Assembly: GCF_900108105.1 (NCBI RefSeq)
Contig: NZ_FNUR01000004.1
Location: 124,001 to 188,000 of the forward strand
Source of the DNA: Butyrivibrio sp. Su6
GTDB taxonomy: Bacteria > Bacillota > Clostridia > Lachnospirales > Lachnospiraceae
Reading direction: 5' to 3'
Length of the DNA: 64,000 nt
A program made the translations under genes and the position numbers. This document shows positions 18,100-27,077 of this stretch, piece by piece; position 1 is the first letter of the stretch, and each line of letters begins with the position of its first letter. The notes below the pieces were generated by a model, which saw nothing but the letters and a program-made list of their open reading frames with translations, searched no databases and was not told the DNA's origin.

Positions 18100-18777
18100 T
18101 CAAACTACTGAAAGAAGCTTGTTCTTTAAGCAGATCTTAGCAGAAAGGATTTTCTCTACTGAATCATCAAATTCTACAGTGATCTTTCCGTTCAATACAG
18201 ACTTTACAACTCCATGTCCGTATGTATTATGTGTAACGTCGCATCCCTCAGCAAAAATGTCTTTTATCTCATCATCAGTAAGCTCAGGTTCAACCGGTTT
18301 AACAAGCTTAACTACAGGAGCAGCTGCTTTAGCCTTTGGCTTGTAGCTGTCATTCTCACAAAGACATTCAAGTATAAGATCAAGATTCTCATTTGTGAAG
18401 AATACTATTTCGTGAGCCAGAGATTTATCTGTGTCATTTAACTGTAAAACTCGGTTTCCGTTTTTGATAAAGAGGATAGCCTTGCTCTCAATTTCTTCAT
18501 AGCCGGTTATTACATCCTCTACTTCATCCTTTTCTGTTTCTCTTATAACAATGGCAAGACCTTCTGATTCTGCCATTCTCTTGATCGAGTTATAGTCTTT
18601 TTCGTTAGCGTGTATCTGGTAACGGTTGAATAAAAGAGTATTAACATTCAGGATTGATCCGCGGTTTCCAAACTGGCAGAGCTTATTAAGATCCTCATCG
18701 CGCATCATAGTCATTATCATACCTTTATCCTGAATAAGACTACAAACTTCTTCGTAAGAGTATAATTGATTTTCCAT
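18100..18777 (-). CDS. Unknown protein with Tudor-like C-terminal motif
   Basis: 225 residues, soluble. The first ~140 residues are unrecognised (they begin MENQLYSYEEVCSLIQDKG). An Ala/Lys/Pro-rich linker (KPKAKAAAPVVKLVKPVEPE) leads to a C-terminal segment with THNTYGHGVVKSVLNGKITVEFDDS. This resembles the H-x-x-FG-x-G-x-V...V-x-F pattern of small Tudor/KOW-like domains, such as the UvrD/PcrA tail that binds RNA polymerase. A link to transcription or nucleic-acid binding is therefore possible but unproven. The start follows AAGGAA. Monocistronic. Confidence 0.6.
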   Translation of the reverse strand: MENQLYSYEEVCSLIQDKGMIMTMMRDEDLNKLCQFGNRGSILNVNTLLFNRYQIHANEKDYNSIKRMAESEGLAIVIRETEKDEVEDVITGYEEIESKAILFIKNGNRVLQLNDTDKSLAHEIVFFTNENLDLILECLCENDSYKPKAKAAAPVVKLVKPVEPELTDDEIKDIFAEGCDVTHNTYGHGVVKSVLNGKITVEFDDSVEKILSAKICLKNKLLSVV

Positions 18778-18899
18778 TTAAGTAATTCCTTTTTTCCTTT
18801 TGTAAAAAATTGCACAAGAATGTATATTACATCATTAGGTTTTCCCTTTCAATGGAAAATTGTGAAATAAATATGATAAAAAAATTAAAAATCTAAATC

Positions 18900-20090
18900 T
18901 TATTTGCCCTGCGCAGCAGCACGTTCATCTGAAGCATAGATTGCCTTCATGATGATAGGTGTAAGGATTGAACTCAATATAATGAGCAGGATTACTGCTG
19001 TGAAGTATCTGCTATCAACAATCTCAGCTTTAAGACCACGCTGTGCTACGATAAGGGCAACTTCACCTCTTGTCATCATGCCAACACCGATCTTCAATGC
19101 ATCTGAAGTGTTATATTTGAGGCATTTAGCGACAATTCCACAACCTACAACTTTACCGAGAAGTCCGACGATAACAAAAGCAAGTGAGAATGCAAGAATT
19201 GTCATGTCAACAGTTCTCAAGTTAGTCTGAAGACCTACGCTTGCGAAGAATACAGGTCCAAAGATCATGTAGGAGTTGATATCCATCTTTCTATCGATGT
19301 AATCTGAAGTCTCCAAAGAGCTCAATATGATACCGGCAACGTAAGCACCTGTGATATCTGCTACACCAAAGTACTTATCAGCGACATAAGCCATTGCAAA
19401 GGCAAGAGCAAGGCCAAGGATCGGGATTCTTCTGTTATGTGGCCATCTCTGTTCCATTTTCTTCATGATCTTGAAGATCACAATTCCAATTACTACAGAA
19501 AGAGCAAAGAAAGCAACTGTCTTGATACATACGGCAGCAAGATTTGCGTTAGGGTCCTTAAGACCGAGAACAGCGGTAAGAACGACGATTCCTATTACAT
19601 CATCGATGATTGCTGCACTCATGATTGTTGTTCCCACGTCAGTGGAGATCTTTCCAAGCTCTTTTAACACCTGAACTGTTATACTAACGGAAGTAGCTGT
19701 AAGAATAGTTCCTATGAAAAGAGCTTTTGTAAATTCAGCAGATCCGGGAGCGGCAAAACCGTAAAATGCCATGTATAAAACAGTACCAAGAGCCAGAGGA
19801 ACTCCAACACCGGTGCATGCAAGGATTGTTGCCTTTACACCTGATTTTTTGAGCTTGTCTATGTCTGTTTCAAGACCTGCGCTGAACATAAGCAGTATTA
19901 CACCAATCTCAGCCATACCTGAAAGGAAGTCCCCGGCTTCCACAAGGTTAAAAAGTGTAGGTCCTATAAGGAGACCTGCGATGATCTCACCGGCAACCTG
20001 CGGTGCGTGAAGCTTTCTTGCTATAAGTCCAAAGAACTTTGCACTTACTATTATGATCACAAGATCTCTAAGTATCTGAATAGTATCCAT
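18900..20090 (-). CDS. Kef/CPA2-type cation:proton antiporter
   Basis: 396 residues with about 12 membrane helices. The N-terminus IVSAKFFGLIARKLHAPQVAGEIIAGLLIGPTLF and the helix with GVILLMFSAGLETDIDKLKKSG are typical of CPA2 antiporters. The conserved MSAAIIDDVIGIVVL pair of Asp is the ion/proton site. There is no C-terminal TrkA/RCK domain, so it is a bare transport core. K+ or Na+ specificity cannot be told. Strong GGAGG ribosome-binding site. Divergent from the ABC-F gene. Confidence 0.9.
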   Translation of the reverse strand: MDTIQILRDLVIIIVSAKFFGLIARKLHAPQVAGEIIAGLLIGPTLFNLVEAGDFLSGMAEIGVILLMFSAGLETDIDKLKKSGVKATILACTGVGVPLALGTVLYMAFYGFAAPGSAEFTKALFIGTILTATSVSITVQVLKELGKISTDVGTTIMSAAIIDDVIGIVVLTAVLGLKDPNANLAAVCIKTVAFFALSVVIGIVIFKIMKKMEQRWPHNRRIPILGLALAFAMAYVADKYFGVADITGAYVAGIILSSLETSDYIDRKMDINSYMIFGPVFFASVGLQTNLRTVDMTILAFSLAFVIVGLLGKVVGCGIVAKCLKYNTSDALKIGVGMMTRGEVALIVAQRGLKAEIVDSRYFTAVILLIILSSILTPIIMKAIYASDERAAAQGK

Positions 20091-20244
20091 TTGTATTTTT
20101 TCCTCCTTTTACAAACGCTAGTTCTAGAGTATACGCCAATTTTTTTTTTAGAGTCAAGGTTTTATTTTTTATGGACTTTAAGTTTGAGATTCAGTAATAT
20201 GAGGTGTATCTTATAGAATTAGTAAAAGAAACAGAGGCTTTTTT

Positions 20245-22044
20245 ATGAACATTTTAAATGTTGAAAACATATCAAAAACATATATGTCAAAACCGGTTCT
20301 TAGCGGGATTTCTGTAGGAATAAATGACACCGATAAGATCGGCGTGGTAGGAACTAACGGAACAGGTAAATCAACGCTCCTGGCGATCGTGGCAGGGAAA
20401 GTGGAACCGGATAGTGGGCAGATTGTAGCCAGTAACGGTCTTAGGATCTCGTATCTCCCGCAGAATCCTGTATTTGATATGAGCAAGACTCTTTTGGAGA
20501 ATATAACTGATACAATCTATGATGGTGGCGATCATTGGGATAAAATGGGTGAGATAAAGGCCAATCTTGCCAAGTTTGGCATAGATGATCCGGAGTGTGA
20601 TCCTTCTATATTGTCGGGAGGGCAGAAAAAAAGAGCTGCACTTGTGGCGGCTATCATGACGCCATCAGATCTTTTGATACTGGATGAGCCTACAAACCAT
20701 CTGGATTCTGATATGATAGAGTGGCTTGAAGAGTATCTTCAGCATTTTCGCGGTGCGCTTCTTATGATCACCCATGACAGGTATTTTCTTGATGAAGTTA
20801 CAAACCAGATACTTGAGATAGATAAGGGAAGCGCCTACAGGTATGAGGCTAATTATTCAGGATTTTTGGAGCTAAAACAACAGAGGCTTGACTATGAGCA
20901 GGCTGCTGAGCGTAAAGCCCAGGCTCTGTATCGTAAAGATCTTGCGTGGATGCTGAGAGGCGCAAGAGCGCGATCTACCAAGCAGAAGGCTCATATACAG
21001 CGCTTTGAGGAACTCCGTGACAGGCAGCGCCCGGAGGAGGAGAGACAGGTTGAACTTAGCTCACTCCCAAGCAGAATGGGAAATAAGACAATAATAATTG
21101 ACAATATTTCAAAGTCCTATGAAGGAAAAACTCTTTTCAGGGATTTTTCCTATACCTTCAATAAGCTCGACAGAATTGGAATCATAGGACCAAATGGATG
21201 CGGAAAATCAACTCTTTTGAAGACTATTATAGGATCTGTTATGCCTGACAGTGGCACAGTAGAAATCGGTCAGACCATAAAGATTGGATATTTTGGTCAG
21301 GAAAATGAGGCTTTGGACGAGAGCAAAAGAGTAATTGATTACATAAAAGATACTGCAGAATTTATCAGAACGGCAGAGGGACTGGTTTCTGCATCTGTTA
21401 TGTGCGAGAGATTTCTTTTTAGCCCGGATATGCAATATGCTCCAATTTCTAAGCTTTCAGGCGGTGAAAAGAGAAGACTCTATCTATTAAGAGTACTGAT
21501 GGAGCAGCCTAATGTGATCATTTTGGATGAGCCCACCAATGACCTCGATATACAGACTCTTAGAATATTGGAAGATTATCTTGATGGATTTGCCGGAATA
21601 ATCATTACTGTCAGCCACGACAGATACTTTTTGGATCGTGTTGTCACAAGGATTTTTGCATTTGAGGCAGATGGAAGCCTCTATCAGAGTGAGGGTGGTT
21701 ACTCAGATTATCTGGTGCACAAGAAGCAGGCAGAGAGTTCAGTTGGTGAACGACAGACTTCTCAATCTGAGCCGAAATCTTCCAAAGCCCAGTATCGTGC
21801 GCCACGCGAAAAGACCAAGCTTTCCTATAACGAACAGAAAGAGTACGATAATATCGAATCAGAAATTGAAAAGCTCGAGGGAAAGAGCGCTGACCTGGAA
21901 GCAAAGATAGTAGAAGCAGCAACAGACTATCCTAAACTGGTTGCTCTTACCAAGGAAAAAGAGGAAGTTGATGCTGAAATAGAACGCAAAATGGAAAGAT
22001 ATGTTGAACTTCAGGAGATGGTTGACAGTTTTAACAAAATATAA
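20245..22044 (+). CDS. ABC-F family ATPase
   Basis: 599 residues with two ATPase domains and no membrane segment. Domain 1 has GTNGTGKST, LSGGQKKRAALVA and LLILDEPTNHLDS. Domain 2 has GPNGCGKST, LSGGEKRRLYLLR and VIILDEPTNDLD. The linker between them (about residues 215-285) is the charged helix pair typical of ABC-F proteins, and the C-terminal ~80 residues are a coiled coil (YDNIESEIEKLEGKSADLEAK), as in Uup/YdiF-like members. Such proteins act on ribosomes, as translation factors or in antibiotic resistance. I cannot assign which subfamily. Confidence 0.92.
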   Translation: MNILNVENISKTYMSKPVLSGISVGINDTDKIGVVGTNGTGKSTLLAIVAGKVEPDSGQIVASNGLRISYLPQNPVFDMSKTLLENITDTIYDGGDHWDKMGEIKANLAKFGIDDPECDPSILSGGQKKRAALVAAIMTPSDLLILDEPTNHLDSDMIEWLEEYLQHFRGALLMITHDRYFLDEVTNQILEIDKGSAYRYEANYSGFLELKQQRLDYEQAAERKAQALYRKDLAWMLRGARARSTKQKAHIQRFEELRDRQRPEEERQVELSSLPSRMGNKTIIIDNISKSYEGKTLFRDFSYTFNKLDRIGIIGPNGCGKSTLLKTIIGSVMPDSGTVEIGQTIKIGYFGQENEALDESKRVIDYIKDTAEFIRTAEGLVSASVMCERFLFSPDMQYAPISKLSGGEKRRLYLLRVLMEQPNVIILDEPTNDLDIQTLRILEDYLDGFAGIIITVSHDRYFLDRVVTRIFAFEADGSLYQSEGGYSDYLVHKKQAESSVGERQTSQSEPKSSKAQYRAPREKTKLSYNEQKEYDNIESEIEKLEGKSADLEAKIVEAATDYPKLVALTKEKEEVDAEIERKMERYVELQEMVDSFNKI

Positions 22045-22145
22045 AAGAAGTATTAAACATCACTAAAAACAGCACATAAACATACACTATAGCGTATAAT
22101 TATAAGACAGCTACCGGATACGTTAAAAAGTAAAGGATGCGTATT

Positions 22146-23156
22146 ATGAAGAGAATAATTAGAAAAGGTGTAAGTGTTTTTTTCTGTGTTGTGATGCTTT
22201 TGGTGACAGGGTGTACCCCGGAGCAGATGAGGAATTTGAATATTGGCGATGCCAGTAGCTTGCAGGTTGCACAGTTGACCGCAAAAGCAGCAACGGATAC
22301 GTCACAGGGTGTTGGATATAAAAAACAAGAAAAAGGATCGGAAGCTTTAGAAAAGCGAAATGATGAGCCTGAAGGTGCTGATGTAGTAATTCAGGTTGCT
22401 GTTACAGTGGAACTGGAAGGCGTATTAAAAGCTTTTGGTGAAGAAAAGCTTGAGCGATGCTATGATGCGGCTGGTAAGTATAATTTTTCATACTATCGAT
22501 TTAAAAAGAATGATAAGGATATCGTTGTGGTCATGCAACCATATATGGGAATGACCTATTGCTCAAGTTTGTGTACGAGAGCAATCCTGGCATTCAAGCC
22601 GGATCTTGTATGTATGGTCGGAATATGTGCAGGTCGCGCATCCAAGGTAAATCTCGGAGATATTGTGGTAGCTTCCAGTGTATTTGATTATGCGGAAGGC
22701 AAACAGTATGAGGATAAATTTGCTGCAAGACCTAAGACCAGACCAATGGATTATATGTTATCAGAGTATTTAAGCAGTGAGATTGCAGATAATAAAGAAA
22801 TAGTAAAAAAAATCTGTGATGGATATCCAAAGGCACCTAAGGACGTCAATATATCATTTCATTCCATGGCCAGCGGAGTAGTTGTTGTTGATGATCCCGG
22901 TGTAATGGAACAAATAGCTCAGTTGCAGGATGATGCAGTGGCACTTGATATGGAAGCTTATGCATTGGCAACTGCTGCGGATCTTATGAACACGAAATGG
23001 ATGGTGATAAAAACAGTCCAGGATTTTGCTGATGGAAATAAAGCTGCTACTGAAGGAGATATCAGGCCGTTTGCAGCGTATTCAAGTGCAAAGCTTTTGG
23101 ATATTATTCTTGAAGAAATCGACTCTGATGATTGGGAAACAATAATGAAATACTAA
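22146..23156 (+). CDS. Lipoprotein with nucleoside-phosphorylase-like domain
   Basis: 336 residues. The signal peptide ends in the lipobox LVTGC (Cys about residue 22), so the protein should be lipid-anchored outside the membrane. A polar linker follows. Then comes a domain like the MTA/SAH nucleosidase and purine phosphorylase superfamily: DVVIQVAVTVELEGVLKAFG, ALAFKPDLVCMVGICAGRASKVNLGDIVVAS and DMEAYALATAADLMNTKWMVIKTVQDFADG, with the usual substrate-binding ME pair and catalytic-type Asp. An exported version of this normally cytoplasmic enzyme is unusual. The start at 22146 follows AAAGGA by 8 nt. A -10 TATAAT lies at 22095-22100. Confidence 0.82.
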   Translation: MKRIIRKGVSVFFCVVMLLVTGCTPEQMRNLNIGDASSLQVAQLTAKAATDTSQGVGYKKQEKGSEALEKRNDEPEGADVVIQVAVTVELEGVLKAFGEEKLERCYDAAGKYNFSYYRFKKNDKDIVVVMQPYMGMTYCSSLCTRAILAFKPDLVCMVGICAGRASKVNLGDIVVASSVFDYAEGKQYEDKFAARPKTRPMDYMLSEYLSSEIADNKEIVKKICDGYPKAPKDVNISFHSMASGVVVVDDPGVMEQIAQLQDDAVALDMEAYALATAADLMNTKWMVIKTVQDFADGNKAATEGDIRPFAAYSSAKLLDIILEEIDSDDWETIMKY

Positions 23157-23214
23157 TGCAATAAAATTTCAAACAGATTGTAGTTTAAGAAAAATTTAAT
23201 TAAGTAGACGTAAA

Positions 23215-23282
23215 AAATCCCTTTCTATAAGTCGATAATACCATTGATGGGTATATGTATTGATTATATATGAAAGGGATTT
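23215..23282 (+). promoter_or_regulatory. Hairpin that would mask the ribosome-binding site of the phosphoesterase gene
   Basis: AAATCCCTTTC at 23215-23225 is exactly complementary to GAAAGGGATTT at 23272-23282, with TATA on the inner side of each arm extending the pairing. The right arm contains the AAAGGGAT ribosome-binding site of the gene starting at 23286. If transcription starts upstream of 23215, the leader would fold and hide the site. Confidence 0.5.
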
Positions 23283-23285
23283 CTT

Positions 23286-26200
23286 ATGAAGAAAAAAACA
23301 GCTGTAAAAATGACTATGGCGATGGCAGTTTCATGGGGAATGTTTCTGGGTGCCTCAATTGTCGGATATGCTAATGATGTAGATGAAAACAACAATAATG
23401 AAGACATTGATGAAAGTAATGAAAATATTCCTTCTGATGAAGAAGAAAAGCAGGATGATTCTGCCGATGAGCAGGACGAAAATGTAAGTAATATTGAGAA
23501 TATCATTCCAGTTGAGCAAAATGATGTTCCGTCTGAAACTAAAGAGGCGGGTTCAGATGATAAGTCTGTTGATGAGAATAAAGCTGAAGAGATAAAGGAT
23601 GAAGACTCAGACAATAAGGCGTCCGAAGAAATAAAGGACGAAGAGACAGGTGAAAAGAAGTCCGAAGAAATAGAGTCTGAAGAAACAAGCGAAACTGCGC
23701 CTTTAGAGGAAAAGAGCGAAGCAAATACAGAAACTCAGGAAGTTGTGGAAAAAGATACAGTTGAGCTTGATACAAGTGGACTCCAGCCAGGTACAGACAA
23801 TGTATCTGCAGATGAGGCAGGTGAAGGCGATGCACCTGTAGCTACTATGATGCTCAGAAGTGCGGCTCCAAGGATGATGGCGCTAGGAACGGCTGCTACT
23901 CCTGATACAACTACCACTGAAACAGACACACCAGATGCTACAACTACTGAAACAGATACATCAGATTCTAGCGGAGGCGAAACTGCTCAGCCTCAGCAAT
24001 TTGTAGAAGCAGGTTCTTCCAAGGAACTGGATAATGGTCAGCCTGCAACACAGCATATTTCTATTGCAATCCTGTCTGATACTCATTATGTTTCTAATGA
24101 TCAGAAGCAGGGCCATGGTATTCAGAACATGGATACAACAGCCGTAACTGAAATGAGAATGCTTGAAGAAATAGACAGCATCATCAATGTCTCACTGGAT
24201 CAGGTCACTGAATTTGATCCGGATTGTCTTTTGATCTGCGGCGATCTTACAAGTAATGGTGAATACTCGGGAGCTCAGGCTCTTGCAGATAAACTAAATG
24301 CGTTAAAGAGCAAAGAGGGCATGGAGGATGTTGGCATCTATGTTGTTAACGGAAACCATGACATCAATAATTCTTATGCTGCTGATTTGACGCCAGAGGA
24401 GATTGCCAAGGCTCAGCGAATTGGACCTGAAGACTTTAAAACAGTATTTGCGGGACTTGGATACGGAGAAAACGATCACTGCGAGGGTGGAACAAGAACT
24501 GTATATAATCCTCAGGGTGATGATCCTTCTGTTGCCCAGAATCACGGCGGACTTTCCTATGCTACGGAAATAGCTGAAGGAGTTACGCTTGTCGTTATGG
24601 ATACAGGCATCTACAGCTATGAGGATCTTGTTAACTCAAGATATGGAAACGCACAGAAAACTGCGGGATATATTTCTGATGGCCTTTTGAAGTGGGTTGT
24701 TGAGCAGACTCAGGCGGCTAAAGAGAAAGGAAATCTCGTTCTCGGAATGTGCCATCATTCAATAATGCCCCATTGCTCTATAGATACTAAGGTTACTCAA
24801 GCGTACATGTCGGAATATATCATAGGTAACCATGAACAGGTTTCAGCTGCACTGGCTGATGCCGGTATGTCTGCAGTCCTTACAGGGCATTCCCATGCAA
24901 ATGATATTGCAAAGTACGTATCTGAAAACGGAAATGTTCTCTACGATATTCAGACAGCAGCTCTTTGTGCTTACCCTGTTGCCTGGAGACAGATAAATAT
25001 TGATATTACGGGCAGTGGAAAAGATGCGGTGTACAATTTTTCCATCGATACCTCATTCATAGACAAAGAATTTGGGGATGTGGACACTTCTAACTGGAGT
25101 GTTACAACAGGTGGCGCTGTTAAGAAATTTGATGATGATTATCAGGGCAGTATGCAGGATTACAGCTATGATAAATCCGGAATCAGGCAGGAAAGCATAG
25201 GATCGTTTATTGATTATTTCGCAAGAGAGATAGCTTACTCTATAACAGAGACTCCGGGAGGAACTGAGGCGTACCTCAAGAATACGATAAAGTACTCCGA
25301 GGACTCATTGGGCGACTATGCACTTAATCAGACTACTGAATTGGCCAGAAAGAATGATAAGTTTGCTACTGATTTTAATATGCCTTGGCTAGGAAATGTG
25401 TCGATTACCGCAAACAGAATAAGCGACGGCAGTGAAGACAGCATTATAAAGTATGATGTATCAATAAAAAGCAGCACAAATGAAGAGAGAGGTACTCTTA
25501 AAGTTAACCTTACCGCCCTTGCCGGTGGTGTAAATAATATGGTTACTGCCATAAATAATTATCTTAATGTTGATGGATGGAAGGAAAGCAATTACAAGAG
25601 TTCACCAATTCAAAAGGAAGTAGTTACTCTTTTATCCAATGCACTTATAAATGCGCTTTCAAAACCTATTGATGCAAATGATCCAACATCAACCGGAATG
25701 AATATTGCCATTGATGCCCAGCAGGCGTTTGCAAGAGGCGATGAAGGGGCTGTTCAGACTGAAAAGAGAGCTAAATACCAGGCGCTTCTAAAAAGCGAAG
25801 CATTTGAAAAGTACCTCAATGAAGCATTATGGGGAGCAGTTGGAGATGCGACCAAGAAAGGTACATATCCTATTCTTGGCGAAATATTATCTACTTCTAT
25901 AGCTCCTGAAGGGCAGAATACGATTGCAGCTATTACCGATATCACTTCTCCGACATCTATGTATATTACAATTGTAAATGGACTTGCTTCAACAATGAAT
26001 TCTGCTTCAGGTATCATACAGGCAATAAGTGCACTTCCGGGATTCAATGCCTCTTCAATAATGAGCTTTGCGTCCAAGCAACTGATAAATGCTTTTGCAG
26101 AAGTGCAGCTATCAATGACCCAGGACACCAATATTCCAAATGATTCAAAGTGGCAGTTCCATACAATTAATCTCTACATGGGAGATGATTATGAAATTGT

Positions 26201-26960
26201 CAGAAATACTCTTACAGTTGAACAGTTTAAGGCAGGAAAACTTATAACACCAAGTATGGAGGACTTTGAATTTGCAGGCTGGTATACCGCTCCTGACGGA
26301 GGAACATTAGTCACAGCAGATTCAGATTTCACAAGCATCTATAAGCTTTATGCCCGTTGGAATTATGTCGGTGATGATGACGATGAGGATTATGACGACG
26401 ACTGGTATGAGGACTATGAAGACGACGATGATTTCTGGGATGAGATCGATGAGCCTATTGAAGATGACGGAACTACTGTAAGAGACTACGTTGAAACAGA
26501 GAAGGAAGTAAAAGAAGACCTGGATGATGCTCTGGAACTTTTAGACAAGATAAATGCTGATACGTTAAAGAAGATCAATACAGACAGCACATCAGGGAAT
26601 GCTACTCCTGGCGCCATTTCTTTATTACAAAAGGACAATCTGAATGGAGAAATAAAGATCGGCAGATACATCAGCGATTCCATCGTTGACGGACAGGGCA
26701 ATCAGATCACAGACAAGGTATTTGTCACTGACACAGGAAGAATTGGTATAAATCTTGGAAAACTTGATTATCTTACACCAGGTCTTTTAAAGTCATTAAA
26801 TGGTGTGGATGCTGACATTGAATTATACTTTATGTATAAGGGAAAGCTCACAAGGCTGATCATACCAAAGGGAACAGATCTTTCAAAATACGTTGATAAA
26901 AATGGATTTGTCGGTCTGTTGTACTTAAAGAAGCTTATTGAAATAGGCCAGTTAATCTAA
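23286..26960 (+). CDS. Giant secreted acidic metallophosphoesterase
   Basis: 1224 residues. The signal peptide (about 1-30, MFLGASIVGYA) is followed by a very acidic Glu/Asp/Lys repeat-like region (about 32-160) and Thr/Asp-rich TTTETDT repeats (about 210-230). A calcineurin-like phosphoesterase comes next with AILSDTHYVSND (about 261), CGDLTSNGE (about 318), VNGNHDINN (about 353), GMCHHSIMPHC (about 490) and LTGHSHAND (about 532). A long unknown helical part follows, then one InlB/Listeria-Bacteroides-type repeat (ITPSMEDFEFAGWYTAPDGG, about 995-1030) and an Asp-rich stretch. No sortase motif or S-layer domain is visible, so retention at the surface is unproven. Likely hydrolyses extracellular phosphoesters, perhaps nucleotides or phospholipids. 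Confidence 0.85.
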   Translation: MKKKTAVKMTMAMAVSWGMFLGASIVGYANDVDENNNNEDIDESNENIPSDEEEKQDDSADEQDENVSNIENIIPVEQNDVPSETKEAGSDDKSVDENKAEEIKDEDSDNKASEEIKDEETGEKKSEEIESEETSETAPLEEKSEANTETQEVVEKDTVELDTSGLQPGTDNVSADEAGEGDAPVATMMLRSAAPRMMALGTAATPDTTTTETDTPDATTTETDTSDSSGGETAQPQQFVEAGSSKELDNGQPATQHISIAILSDTHYVSNDQKQGHGIQNMDTTAVTEMRMLEEIDSIINVSLDQVTEFDPDCLLICGDLTSNGEYSGAQALADKLNALKSKEGMEDVGIYVVNGNHDINNSYAADLTPEEIAKAQRIGPEDFKTVFAGLGYGENDHCEGGTRTVYNPQGDDPSVAQNHGGLSYATEIAEGVTLVVMDTGIYSYEDLVNSRYGNAQKTAGYISDGLLKWVVEQTQAAKEKGNLVLGMCHHSIMPHCSIDTKVTQAYMSEYIIGNHEQVSAALADAGMSAVLTGHSHANDIAKYVSENGNVLYDIQTAALCAYPVAWRQINIDITGSGKDAVYNFSIDTSFIDKEFGDVDTSNWSVTTGGAVKKFDDDYQGSMQDYSYDKSGIRQESIGSFIDYFAREIAYSITETPGGTEAYLKNTIKYSEDSLGDYALNQTTELARKNDKFATDFNMPWLGNVSITANRISDGSEDSIIKYDVSIKSSTNEERGTLKVNLTALAGGVNNMVTAINNYLNVDGWKESNYKSSPIQKEVVTLLSNALINALSKPIDANDPTSTGMNIAIDAQQAFARGDEGAVQTEKRAKYQALLKSEAFEKYLNEALWGAVGDATKKGTYPILGEILSTSIAPEGQNTIAAITDITSPTSMYITIVNGLASTMNSASGIIQAISALPGFNASSIMSFASKQLINAFAEVQLSMTQDTNIPNDSKWQFHTINLYMGDDYEIVRNTLTVEQFKAGKLITPSMEDFEFAGWYTAPDGGTLVTADSDFTSIYKLYARWNYVGDDDDEDYDDDWYEDYEDDDDFWDEIDEPIEDDGTTVRDYVETEKEVKEDLDDALELLDKINADTLKKINTDSTSGNATPGAISLLQKDNLNGEIKIGRYISDSIVDGQGNQITDKVFVTDTGRIGINLGKLDYLTPGLLKSLNGVDADIELYFMYKGKLTRLIIPKGTDLSKYVDKNGFVGLLYLKKLIEIGQLI

Positions 26961-26980
26961 TAAAACAGAGGAACACTGTC

Positions 26981-27020
26981 CCCTGGCTCTAAAAATTCAA
27001 TTAGAGTCAGGGAACTTTTT
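26981..27020 (+). terminator. Terminator after the secreted phosphoesterase
   Basis: An 11-bp stem CCCTGGCTCTA/TAGAGTCAGGG (one G-U pair), then AACTTTTT. Confidence 0.8.
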
Positions 27021-27077
27021 ATCTATATATAATAATGTTTTTATCGTAAATTTATAACATAATGTTATTATTTTAGT

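Noticed and set aside
23539-23929. Minus-strand frames rich in Leu/Ser/Val inside the acidic repeat region
   Set aside because: They are the complement of Glu/Asp/Lys/Thr repeat codons in the secreted phosphoesterase gene.
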